DNA of 61,158 nucleotides from assembly GCF_000832015.1 (NCBI RefSeq), contig NZ_JXCJ01000001.1:3571489-3632646 (forward strand). Direction: 5' to 3'. A model generated the notes under the pieces. The model had not been told where the DNA came from, ran no database searches, and saw nothing but the letters and a program-made list of their open reading frames with translations. Shown piece after piece: positions 1 through 8,619 of this stretch. The translations under genes and the position numbers were made by a program. The DNA comes from Gilvimarinus agarilyticus (GTDB taxonomy: Bacteria > Pseudomonadota > Gammaproteobacteria > Pseudomonadales > Cellvibrionaceae). How positions within the stretch are numbered: position 1 is the first letter of the stretch; each line of letters begins with the position of its first letter.

Positions 1-1406
1 CCCGCCACGAGTTTTTGATTCACAGGTCCCAAAGAGAACTGGTTATTTAACAACGCCAAGCGCGCAACATTTTGTGTGCGCAGTGCCGGCTGTGCGCTCT
101 GCACAAAACGATTGTTCTGCAAAAGCAGCTCACTTTCGGGGGCGTCTTGCTCATTGCGATAGCTGATCGCGTAGTCGTCGTTACCGCTGAAGGTGTTATC
201 TCGTAACACCGCCGAAGTGAAGTTTTCAAGATTAAGGCCACTTTTGCCGTTGCGTGCAAGAATATTACCCTGCAACACTAGCGCCCCAGATTTACCAGGC
301 TCACTCTCCGCCACTGTAATGGCGTGCCCTGCCGCGCCAGCGATTACACTATCGCGCACCACTAAACTCCCTGTCGAAGATAACCACTCGACACCATGCT
401 TTGCCGCACGATCAAGACGGCAACTAGAGATAAACATATCACTGGATCCGGTAACCCGGATTAAACTGTTTACTGAGGCCGTATTAAACTGACTAGCATT
501 AATAGCAACACGACTATCGGCGGCGTCTACACCGTAATGCCGATTATTATCAAACTCAGCCTGCTGAATCAATGCATCGGCCCCATTAAGATCAATCGCG
601 CTGGTCATATCCGAAAACCGGCTGCTGCGCACCAAAAGTTGTGGAGCTGCGTCCGCTGTTGACTGATCTTTGCTTCTTGTTACGGTCACGCCACGACTCA
701 AGTTCGCGTTATAACCCAAGCGGTCGAGATGAGAATCCAGCAGCCAGGTACGGCTACCGGCCCATGCAACCAAGAATGGTCGATAGTTTGGCACCGAGCT
801 TGGAGCTCGATCGCCCTGCCAAACCGTTAAACGTGACGAATTGAGCTGAAAATCTCCACGATTAATTAAAGCCGTACCACTGTAAGCAGCCAAGTACAGA
901 GTCGTATTCTCTACCGACAAACTCGCGCCAGGCAGTATTTGCAATGGGTAGCTAAGTAGAAAGCCATCTTTATGGGCGCGCAATATGGTTTCATTATTGA
1001 CTGCCTTTGCCAGCTCACTCAGTGTGTAGTGCCCTTCGGTTAAGCTCAGAGCCCGCGGGTGATGTTGTTGATAGCCGGCAATAACCGAGAACAAGCCATT
1101 GTTGGCAAATGGCTCAAACGGCCAGCTACCTCGCTCTGAGGCATACATCGGGTCTATCGAAAATGTCCCGTTTTGATCACTGCCAATAGCCGACGCAAAG
1201 TCGAACTCGCAACAAAGCGGTTTATCAATCGAGGCCTGTACAGAACGGCTAAGCGCTTGCGAATCGATTACATGCCCGGCTGATTCGGCCAGTACCGCAG
1301 CCGGCCAAGCCAACAACAAAGACAAGCAACACCGCTTAGTGAAAACATTTAGTATTTGTGTCACAAACATCCTTAGGCGGTCGCGGTTAACTAGCTTGGT
1401 CGTCAT
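1..1406 (-). CDS. algG: AlgG-like periplasmic mannuronan C5-epimerase homologue (3' end outside window), probably catalytically impaired
   Basis: The reading frame is open from ATG at 1406 to the window edge, about 468 codons; the family is usually about 540 residues, so the C-terminus is missing. The start overlaps the algL stop as ATGA. A signal peptide ends near residue 40 (LAWPAAVLA). The body is a right-handed parallel beta-helix with repeated short N/D/G-rich rungs, and the segment LGYNANLSRG followed by RHYGVD aligns with AlgG. AlgG normally converts D-mannuronate to L-guluronate in the polymer and also protects the chain in the periplasmic scaffold. Where active AlgG has YG[IV]DPHD, this protein reads YGVDAAD (residues 291-297), so the catalytic histidine is absent, and the KHGI-V-SRE rung that follows is also not conserved. 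Orthology is inferred from the operon and the fold; loss of epimerase activity is inferred from the motif. Confidence 0.82.
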   Translation of the reverse strand, partial: MTTKLVNRDRLRMFVTQILNVFTKRCCLSLLLAWPAAVLAESAGHVIDSQALSRSVQASIDKPLCCEFDFASAIGSDQNGTFSIDPMYASERGSWPFEPFANNGLFSVIAGYQQHHPRALSLTEGHYTLSELAKAVNNETILRAHKDGFLLSYPLQILPGASLSVENTTLYLAAYSGTALINRGDFQLNSSRLTVWQGDRAPSSVPNYRPFLVAWAGSRTWLLDSHLDRLGYNANLSRGVTVTRSKDQSTADAAPQLLVRSSRFSDMTSAIDLNGADALIQQAEFDNNRHYGVDAADSRVAINASQFNTASVNSLIRVTGSSDMFISSCRLDRAAKHGVEWLSSTGSLVVRDSVIAGAAGHAITVAESEPGKSGALVLQGNILARNGKSGLNLENFTSAVLRDNTFSGNDDYAISYRNEQDAPESELLLQNNRFVQSAQPALRTQNVARLALLNNQFSLGPVNQKLVA

Positions 1407-2554
1407 TGAGCTACTCCCTGTTTTACAGCCACAATTTTCGGCTGGCCCGTAGCGCTAACAAGCACTGAAAACAAAGGTGCTATTAAGCCGCCTAGTTGGC
1501 TGTAGCCATCGACCTTACCATCACGTGCATTAAAGAGGGCTCGCGCTGCTTCATCAGAAGGATGTTGATGAAGATACGGAATTAGCCAGGCGAGCTTATA
1601 AGCTGGAACAGGGTCCTGTTTAGCAGTGAAAGTGTCGCTAACTTTTTTAGCTGACAACTCTGCGGCGCTCACAAAACGTACCATCGCCGCAAGTGTCTCC
1701 TCGTCTTTTGGGGTTAACAAATGCTCTGTATCATCAGCGTAATATGCCAACATAACCAGTGGATTAAGCGCATAATGCATGTAATTTAACGCGAGTTGCG
1801 AGCGCCCTATTTCGTTCGGCAGCCAGCCATACTTACCATCAGCCGAAAACTCCACCTGCCTCAGTGCACGAGCTAAAACAGCGTACGAATAATCGACATG
1901 ACGGTTACTTTCTGTCGCCATCGAGGTGCTTAGCAAAGCCCACGCCGCCCAATAATCGTGATTATTAAAATACTTAAAGTTAGGGTCGAGCCTTGCTCTA
2001 TAATCGTCGGAAACCCGATCTGCCAGCGCAATTAGCCAATCATTTTCTGCTTCTGTAAGCTGAAACTCCCCCCCACTCAGGGCCTTTAGCTTATAGGTGA
2101 CCATAGAGATTGACGCCAACGTCCATTTACGTACCGCCACACCCGTTTTACTGGCATCTTTGCTCAGCAGCGCTCCGGCCTCCGCCCATGAGCCCAACGC
2201 GGCATGCACACAATCGAGCGCCAATCCGGCTTTAGCTGCAGATTCACGCACATAATAATCGGAAAAAACAACGAGTTGCTTACTGAACTTTTCGATCTGT
2301 GTTTTAACGGCCTTTGAATTATCGCTCAACGACGCCTTAAGCGTGGCTTTGTTGTTATCTGACTGAACGTACTTACTCTCAATTTGCAACGGGCCGGCAT
2401 AAGGCTCGACGATAGGCTTGGGGCAGCTATCGTCGATTTTTTGCGGCGGCATCGGGCCGCTATCACCCGCCCACGAATTATCACTGTATGCGCCGCTAAG
2501 CAGTGCGAATAAAAATAATTTGCTCATGATAGTTTTTGAGCTCAGCCAGTGCAT
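1403..2554 (-). CDS. algL: Alginate lyase AlgL (periplasmic, PL5 family)
   Basis: A 383-residue protein that cleaves polymannuronate by beta-elimination and clears polymer that strays into the periplasm during export. The start at 2554 has GAGG seven bases upstream and lies inside the end of algX (13-base overlap). An N-terminal signal peptide is visible. Family landmarks are kept: SKYVQSD with the nearby lysines (61, 69), NNHDYWAAW at 197-205 including His199, and the NEIGRSQLALNYMHY segment with Arg251 and Tyr258. These correspond to the lysine, histidine, arginine and tyrosine needed for catalysis in Pseudomonas AlgL, so this copy looks active. It sits directly before algG, whose active site is not conserved. 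Confidence 0.92.
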   Translation of the reverse strand: MHWLSSKTIMSKLFLFALLSGAYSDNSWAGDSGPMPPQKIDDSCPKPIVEPYAGPLQIESKYVQSDNNKATLKASLSDNSKAVKTQIEKFSKQLVVFSDYYVRESAAKAGLALDCVHAALGSWAEAGALLSKDASKTGVAVRKWTLASISMVTYKLKALSGGEFQLTEAENDWLIALADRVSDDYRARLDPNFKYFNNHDYWAAWALLSTSMATESNRHVDYSYAVLARALRQVEFSADGKYGWLPNEIGRSQLALNYMHYALNPLVMLAYYADDTEHLLTPKDEETLAAMVRFVSAAELSAKKVSDTFTAKQDPVPAYKLAWLIPYLHQHPSDEAARALFNARDGKVDGYSQLGGLIAPLFSVLVSATGQPKIVAVKQGVAQ

Positions 2555-3981
2555 AGGGCGACCTCGACATCGATTTGTGTTTCGATCGACTGGGTAGGCT
2601 CAATAAAGACACTGAGAATATTGGCACCAGCTAAGTCTGGGTCGCGCGACAACTCGAGGTAATACTGCCCTCCATCGACAATGGCCGGACGCCGAAACCA
2701 TACTTTATCGCGCTCACCGTTGTCATAGTAAGTAATGACGTAAAACTCTTTAAGAGATGAGTCAGAAACCCGCAAATCCAAGTAACCGGCTTGCCCGCGT
2801 AGGTCTCGCCAGTCACCAGCAGTATTGCTTAACACTTCATACCGCTGTTCTGGTTGCATCGCAGAAAAACTGGCCTGCTGCTGCAATACCGCATCAGCTT
2901 TGTCACAGGCACCGTCAACCGCGGGTATCAATTGGCGATATATTAACGGATCATCCAACGCATAACTCACCGGCAGCTCCCAAATAATAGCCTTTGGTGG
3001 GTTATCGGGGTCGTAATCAGGCGATTGCAGGTACTGAATCAATGAGCCATCCTGACCCGAGCCTTGCAAGGCATAATTTAGTATTTCAGCACCAATATAG
3101 TCCTGCAAGAAGCCCTGAAAATTATAGTTTTTCCGTTCATCTTCGCGCACTGCAGAGTTACTGGTTCCCACTAATATGAGTTGAGGTACTTCTGTGTTAC
3201 CAAAAAGTGCATCGGCACCATCAAGGTCGGCAGGCGCGGTCTGATACCCTTGCACATACTGAATGCCAAAGTTGTTGCCGCACACATACTTAAGGGCAGT
3301 GTTCATCGTACCGTCTTTAGGCAAGATCAACCCTGTCTCTGTAACATAGGAGCGCTGCGGTAAATCCTCGTACCATGGTTGTTTACGCACCAGCTCAGCG
3401 ACGATCTTTGCTGTCTCTCGCGCTCCGGCGGGCGTCCAGTGATGATCTCGACGAAAGAAGTACTCCTCTTCAGGCGGCTCATCGACTAGCGTCATGACAT
3501 TGGGCACTACAGCTCCCGCCTGGCTTAATTGGATAAGATAATTTTGCATGTTTTGCCGAGCTAATACAGGGTCAAAACCGTACGGCTCATCGACGCGAAC
3601 CTTATCCTTGTGCATAAGGCCACGAGTTGGCTGAACAGCCATAACCAGCGCGATCCCTTGTTGATTTAGACGCTCAACAAGGCGAGCAAACTCTGCGGGA
3701 TAAGGCTCCGGCATACCAAAACTATTGGCGAGGTCAAAATCTGAACGAAACAGCCAACTACCTTTACCGACAACCACCTTGCTCATTGCCTTCATCGAGC
3801 CTTCGGCGTAGGTCTCATCCAGCTGCAATTCGGGGCACAATAAAGACTCCGAGCGAGCAGACGCTGTAGTCGCGACCAATATCAGCGCTGCTACGGCCTT
3901 TAGGCGCAAAAGTATCGTCATTTGCTTAAAAACGGTTTGCCGTAATGCCGGTGCGTACCACCTCTTTAGAGCCAGCATCAT
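2542..3981 (-). CDS. algX: Alginate O-acetyltransferase AlgX
   Basis: A 479-residue periplasmic SGNH-like acetyltransferase that transfers acetyl groups onto mannuronate residues and binds the polymer. After a signal sequence (hydrophobic stretch about residues 25-40) come VGKGSWLF at 71-78, the DHHW signature at 179-182 followed by TPAGA, and the nucleophile segment VGTSNS at 271-276, giving the expected Asp/His/Ser set. The C-terminal part (about 350-479) fits the beta-sandwich carbohydrate-binding module of AlgX. The start at 3981 shares one base with the algF stop (TAATG); an alternative start 60 bases downstream gives a more normal signal peptide, so the N-terminus is uncertain. Confidence 0.92.
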   Translation of the reverse strand: MMLALKRWYAPALRQTVFKQMTILLRLKAVAALILVATTASARSESLLCPELQLDETYAEGSMKAMSKVVVGKGSWLFRSDFDLANSFGMPEPYPAEFARLVERLNQQGIALVMAVQPTRGLMHKDKVRVDEPYGFDPVLARQNMQNYLIQLSQAGAVVPNVMTLVDEPPEEEYFFRRDHHWTPAGARETAKIVAELVRKQPWYEDLPQRSYVTETGLILPKDGTMNTALKYVCGNNFGIQYVQGYQTAPADLDGADALFGNTEVPQLILVGTSNSAVREDERKNYNFQGFLQDYIGAEILNYALQGSGQDGSLIQYLQSPDYDPDNPPKAIIWELPVSYALDDPLIYRQLIPAVDGACDKADAVLQQQASFSAMQPEQRYEVLSNTAGDWRDLRGQAGYLDLRVSDSSLKEFYVITYYDNGERDKVWFRRPAIVDGGQYYLELSRDPDLAGANILSVFIEPTQSIETQIDVEVALCTG

Positions 3982-4637
3982 TAATTAACGGATACATCGA
4001 CAGTGTTCGCTTTTGCCTGAGCGGTTAATTCACCCGCGTCGCCTTGCATAATCACATAACTGTAAGTTTGCCCTTTACGCAACAATATAGGCTCATAGTT
4101 TGCAACGGGTTGATCACCAGCATAAGCCGAAAATGGCATTTTCACCTCGTTGACTGCACGTACACCTGACTGACCCGGGGCAACCGCATCGATGATAACG
4201 TATTTTCCGTCACCGGTTTTTAACGCAAGCGGTTGCTGTGAAAAATTGTAAAACATTACCTGAGACTTTCGTGTGTCTTCTGGCAAAGCATCCACCAAAG
4301 GCACCAGCGACTTTCCGTCGTAGCTTAAGGTAATGCCAGATTTCGGCTTAAGCATCAGAGATTCTTTAAGACCATTAACCTCAACAGGGTAATCACCTTC
4401 TTTCAGAATCAAGTACCCCCCCATTTGTCGACCGCCGACAGACTGCGTCTTCCCGTCCACAATGAACGTCGCAGGCTGATCAGAAACGTTAGCGATCCGC
4501 ACAAAAGCGGCGTCTTCTGGTATCGCATCACCATACAAGGCCGCATTCTCGTCAGCCACCGCGTGGTGCTGCAGAGCTGACAGGGCTACCACGCCAACAA
4601 TTAATGGCATAAACAGCTTGTTCATCATATTTTTCAT
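3981..4637 (-). CDS. algF: Alginate O-acetylation protein AlgF
   Basis: A 218-residue periplasmic protein required for alginate acetylation; in Pseudomonas it works with AlgI, AlgJ and AlgX as an adaptor rather than a known enzyme. A signal peptide ends near HHAVA. The mature start ENAALYGDAIPEDAAFVRI is typical of the family and is followed by two small beta-rich domains. The ATG at 4637 is chosen because GAGGGA lies six bases upstream; a GTG codon directly before it is also possible. The gene lies between algJ (60-base gap) and algX (one-base overlap), completing the acetylation block. Confidence 0.9.
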   Translation of the reverse strand: MKNMMNKLFMPLIVGVVALSALQHHAVADENAALYGDAIPEDAAFVRIANVSDQPATFIVDGKTQSVGGRQMGGYLILKEGDYPVEVNGLKESLMLKPKSGITLSYDGKSLVPLVDALPEDTRKSQVMFYNFSQQPLALKTGDGKYVIIDAVAPGQSGVRAVNEVKMPFSAYAGDQPVANYEPILLRKGQTYSYVIMQGDAGELTAQAKANTVDVSVN

Positions 4638-4697
4638 CACACATCCCTCATAAATTGAACAGTAAAACTATTTTTTTGGATCGGCCAGGCGCTCGAA

Positions 4698-5810
4698 CTA
4701 AAATTGGTTTTTCAGTGCTTCCTGCCAAGACTCAACTCTCTCATCAGGCATTAACAACACTCGCACCGGGAACTCCCATATCACCGATGCGCTATCCGAA
4801 GCCGATAATTCGGATTCCATATATTCACTCATCGATACGAAAGGGCCTTTCTCCTTTAGCGAAAAAGACGTCACATCACGTGCTAACGACTGTTGCAAAA
4901 AACCGCGGAAATTCCAGGCTTCAATCTCGCTGTAACTGGTGCCGACTAAGTCGATAGACTGCTCAACATCACCGAACAATGCATCGGGTGAGTTTTCGTC
5001 AACGATAGGTACAGTCTCATAAACCGGGACTACTTCTGGTGCTCGAATACTCCCAGCCAGCCAATTACCAGCCAGTACAAAGTTAGTCAGATCGCCCTGG
5101 TAATCCGTCGTATCATGGGTAGCCGATTGGTACCGCTTGCCCTCTACCAAATCGGGAAACATCTGTGCAACTGCTTGCGCCGCCAAATTTGCTCCCGCAG
5201 GCGACCAGTGAGTATCACGAGCGAGATACAGGGGCGCACCAGATTTATTTTTAGCCTTGTAGTCATTGAACGTCAAATCTAGCGGAACCGCTTTGATATT
5301 TGAATTCTTTAGATCATCCAAGAATTTTTGATACAAACCGGATAGCCGCGCATCAAGTGGTCTCTTCAAGTGCTCGGGGTATATTGCCGCCTTTAGCGGA
5401 ACTGGGACGATAATTAAGTCTCGCCCCGCAAGCTTCAGTTCATCATTGATCGATTTAATTTTCGCCAAATGACCGCTTAGGACCTCATCGAGCTTATTAG
5501 GTATCAGAAGCTCCTCATTCGAATAAAGCCAGTCATCGCGACCGACGACCACCCCACTCTCGCCCTCATTAAATAAAACGTAACGAATATCCGACCAAAA
5601 GCTAATCGACTTCGTCTTGAATGGCAGGTCACCGTCAAACCGTTGCTCAAACTTTCGCGACAGCTGGCCATCAAGGTACAGGCTAAGCGTCTCCTCCTCG
5701 GTGGAAGCAAATGTTACTAACTGTGGAATCGAGTAAACCATCATGACGACCAATAGACCGCAAAACAGGTACCCGTTCCAACGACTTGCATTTTTCATTA
5801 CCGGATACAT
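4698..5810 (-). CDS. algJ: Alginate O-acetyltransferase AlgJ
   Basis: A 370-residue membrane-anchored, periplasm-facing SGNH-like protein. One N-terminal membrane segment (about residues 12-33) is followed by VVGRDDWLYS (88-97), DTHW at 199-202 with SPAGA after it, and DLVGTSYSE (287-295). These supply the Asp/His/Ser catalytic set of AlgJ and AlgX. In alginate producers it takes acetyl groups delivered across the membrane by AlgI and passes them toward the polymer. AGGAG lies five bases before the ATG. The start is nine bases after algI, which points to coupled translation. Confidence 0.92.
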   Translation of the reverse strand: MYPVMKNASRWNGYLFCGLLVVMMVYSIPQLVTFASTEEETLSLYLDGQLSRKFEQRFDGDLPFKTKSISFWSDIRYVLFNEGESGVVVGRDDWLYSNEELLIPNKLDEVLSGHLAKIKSINDELKLAGRDLIIVPVPLKAAIYPEHLKRPLDARLSGLYQKFLDDLKNSNIKAVPLDLTFNDYKAKNKSGAPLYLARDTHWSPAGANLAAQAVAQMFPDLVEGKRYQSATHDTTDYQGDLTNFVLAGNWLAGSIRAPEVVPVYETVPIVDENSPDALFGDVEQSIDLVGTSYSEIEAWNFRGFLQQSLARDVTSFSLKEKGPFVSMSEYMESELSASDSASVIWEFPVRVLLMPDERVESWQEALKNQF

Positions 5811-5818
5811 AGCGACTC

Positions 5819-7240
5819 CTAAAACTGAAAGTACAAAAAAGGAGAAAAGGAGTTGGCGGCCAATTTAGATACAGCCAATGCAAAACCTAGCCACAACAAG
5901 ACGGCCTGCCAACCGGCTACGTTTTGCATAAGATAAGCACCCTTAGTACGCGCAAACCGCACGTTAATCCAACCGGCAATTACCAACCAAATCACGGAAC
6001 AGGCGACAAACATCATGGCCATTGATGATGTGCCAATAACGTAAGCGTTTAACGAGCCGACCCCATCTAAACCCGACATTCCGCGGTAAATTGCCAGTGA
6101 ATGACTAAGGCTGCCAGTCGTAAAGAACGGCATAATCATCAACAAAAATATTACCGTAATAATATTGCGAATTGCGTTGTAAGGTGACGATGGCGAAGTA
6201 ACAAGATTAAACCGACGCTCCAACACCATTAGAATGGCAAACGACAGGCCGAAGCACACAAAAGACACGCTTGCGCCGTGCCATATGCCGGACAAGATCA
6301 TCGTACAAAACAAGGCGACGTCGGGGCTCAACTTAACCGTTCTGACGAGAGGCCGATACACATAGTGCATAAGAAAGTTGGCCAAGGTTAAATGCCATCT
6401 ACGCCAAAATTCAGATAAACTCTTCGCCAAAAATGGTTGATTAAAGTTCTCGGTGAACTTAAAGCCCATCATCATGCCGAGACCAATGGCCATATCGCTA
6501 TAGCCTGAGAAGTCAAAATATAGCTGAATCAAAGATACCGCAGAACCAAACCAAGCATCTGCCATTTGCACGTCCGGGTTACTCAAAAACTGTTCACTTA
6601 TAGGCGCAAGTGAATCAGCAATAAGTACTTTTTTGATAAAACCGAGCATGAACCGGCACACACCGAGAGAGAATAAATCCCAAGAGTGGTTGCGTTTCTT
6701 CAATTGCTTGTCGACATCCCGGTAGTGCAGAATTGGCCCGGCAATGAGCTGCGGAAACAAAGCAACAAATGCCGCAAAATCTATAAAGTTGTTTGCTTTT
6801 TCTGCTTCTTTTCGATAAATGTCGACAATGTAGCTAATCGCCTGGAATATGTAGAATGAAATACCCAGAGGAAGAATGATATGCTCTAAAGTAAAGGTGT
6901 TTAAACCAAAGCTCTCAAGCGCCGCTCCCAACACGTCCGCACCAAAATTGGCGTATTTAAAATAGCCCAAAGCCGCCAGATTACCTGAAACACCTACACA
7001 CAGGATTCGAAAAGCTTTTTTCTTATCGCTGTCACGATGTTTGTTTATAAGATCGCCAAAAAAATAGTTCCAATATGTGACAGCTACAAATAGAAATAGA
7101 AAATCCGGGCGCCACCACGCGTAAAACAAATAGCTACCCGCTACGATGATAGCCGATCGCCATTGCGGCCGAGCTAAGTAGTAACATGCCAAGTACAACG
7201 GCAAGTACAAAAATAAAAAGATATTTGAGGTGAAAATCAT
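5819..7240 (-). CDS. algI: Membrane-bound O-acyltransferase AlgI (MBOAT)
   Basis: A 473-residue polytopic protein with about ten or more hydrophobic segments. It matches the MBOAT family: the region FNQPFLAKSLSEFWRRWHLT contains His283, and SGIWHGAS contains the invariant histidine at 321. It moves acetyl groups from a cytoplasmic donor across the inner membrane for alginate acetylation. A strong AGGAGG lies nine bases upstream of the ATG. Its place beside algJ, algF and algX distinguishes it from MBOAT proteins of other polysaccharides such as acetylated cellulose (WssH). Confidence 0.93.
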   Translation of the reverse strand: MIFTSNIFLFLYLPLYLACYYLARPQWRSAIIVAGSYLFYAWWRPDFLFLFVAVTYWNYFFGDLINKHRDSDKKKAFRILCVGVSGNLAALGYFKYANFGADVLGAALESFGLNTFTLEHIILPLGISFYIFQAISYIVDIYRKEAEKANNFIDFAAFVALFPQLIAGPILHYRDVDKQLKKRNHSWDLFSLGVCRFMLGFIKKVLIADSLAPISEQFLSNPDVQMADAWFGSAVSLIQLYFDFSGYSDMAIGLGMMMGFKFTENFNQPFLAKSLSEFWRRWHLTLANFLMHYVYRPLVRTVKLSPDVALFCTMILSGIWHGASVSFVCFGLSFAILMVLERRFNLVTSPSSPYNAIRNIITVIFLLMIMPFFTTGSLSHSLAIYRGMSGLDGVGSLNAYVIGTSSMAMMFVACSVIWLVIAGWINVRFARTKGAYLMQNVAGWQAVLLWLGFALAVSKLAANSFSPFLYFQF

Positions 7241-7257
7241 GGCGAGGTTCCTCCTGC

Positions 7258-8619
7258 CTAAAAACTGATCTCAGTACTCAATAACACCTGGCCTTCCGAG
7301 TCTCGAGGCTTAATGGCGCTACCAGCATTGAAATATCCCAAATTAAACATTACACGCCAATCTAGACGGCGAGCACTCACCACTGTGGGGTACATATCCC
7401 ACACATAATTTAAGTCGACCATCTGGCCGACGCTTCGCTCGTCGCATGAATCTGTCGTCCTTGTGCGAGTAATAGGCAACTGGCCGTCACGTGAGTGACA
7501 GTAAACATCAGAAACCATCACATCTAACCGCTGCCGTACTCTTGGCTCAAGCTCTAAGCGCACGCCATAGAAAAGCGCATTGCTCATTGTGAGTGCCACG
7601 AATGAGCCGGTCATTGCGGAGCTGTAAGTGCCTTCAACATTTATTCGATCAGTTTGGATTGCATTAAGGTAAAACCCATCTCCCTCACCTGTTGATTTAT
7701 CGGTTGCTCCTACACGAAAAGCAACACGAGGGCTCCAGGCGACGGTACGAAAGTCCTTACCGACTTCACCCGCAAATGCCCAACCATTCATATCGTAATT
7801 TTCATTGTCACCACTAGGAGCCAGCTCACTAACATCGCCGGCAAGCCCGACAAACTCTAGGTGATAGTCGCTAATCACGCTATTTAGCAAATCCCGACCA
7901 CTCAGAAAAAGCCCTGCACGGTAGGCGTCAATATCAAATCGGTCGTCTTCTTGCCACGGATCAGACTCGTCATTTTCGACCATAAATCTAACGCCAACTT
8001 TCTGCAGAGCGGAGAATTCGTAAGCGTATTCGCTCAGCAGGTAGACAATGGACTCCTCACGAGGGTCAAGTTCTTTAAGCTCCGTGTTGTAAGTATCAAA
8101 TCGAGAGCCGAAAGCGACAAACCCCTGGCCCTTTTCGCCCTGCCAGCTTAGGTTCATCGACTCGATACTCGTGTCCCACCACAGTCCCAGTTCACTCGAG
8201 AAGCGCTGGCGTCCTAGTGTGAGCGTAAGCCCTTGTTGACCAAATAAACGGTTGCGGCGCACATAAAAATCGCGCCACTCAGCACTTTCACCCTCTGGGG
8301 TTGACTGCTCTCCCTCAAACACCGGGTTGGAGGCGCCGTTACTGCTGTAACTAAGCCAGATACGACTGTAAACCTCCCACTCTGGCCAGGTTTGATCGGA
8401 GCCAAACCAACTTAGTGCAGGTGCGTAGCGCAGTACACTAAAATCAGTCTCGTCACCGCCAATCGGATTAACACCTGGCCCATAGCCCACTTGTGCTGTT
8501 AGCTTGTGATGCAACCCCAAACCGCTACCTTGCTCACTTTGTAATAGTTCGACCTCTTGCGCACATACGAGCATAGGCGAAACCAATATCAGCGTCAGTA
8601 GCACACGCCCATAACTCAT
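7258..8619 (-). CDS. algE: Outer-membrane alginate export porin AlgE
   Basis: A 453-residue protein with a signal peptide (cleavage near VCA-QEV) and many alternating amphipathic strands ending in a terminal aromatic (ISF), as expected for the 18-stranded AlgE beta-barrel. GRQRFSSELGLWWDTSIESMNL resembles the constriction region of AlgE. It exports the anionic polymer through the outer membrane together with AlgK. The ATG overlaps the algK stop (ATGA). Confidence 0.9.
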   Translation of the reverse strand: MSYGRVLLTLILVSPMLVCAQEVELLQSEQGSGLGLHHKLTAQVGYGPGVNPIGGDETDFSVLRYAPALSWFGSDQTWPEWEVYSRIWLSYSSNGASNPVFEGEQSTPEGESAEWRDFYVRRNRLFGQQGLTLTLGRQRFSSELGLWWDTSIESMNLSWQGEKGQGFVAFGSRFDTYNTELKELDPREESIVYLLSEYAYEFSALQKVGVRFMVENDESDPWQEDDRFDIDAYRAGLFLSGRDLLNSVISDYHLEFVGLAGDVSELAPSGDNENYDMNGWAFAGEVGKDFRTVAWSPRVAFRVGATDKSTGEGDGFYLNAIQTDRINVEGTYSSAMTGSFVALTMSNALFYGVRLELEPRVRQRLDVMVSDVYCHSRDGQLPITRTRTTDSCDERSVGQMVDLNYVWDMYPTVVSARRLDWRVMFNLGYFNAGSAIKPRDSEGQVLLSTEISF

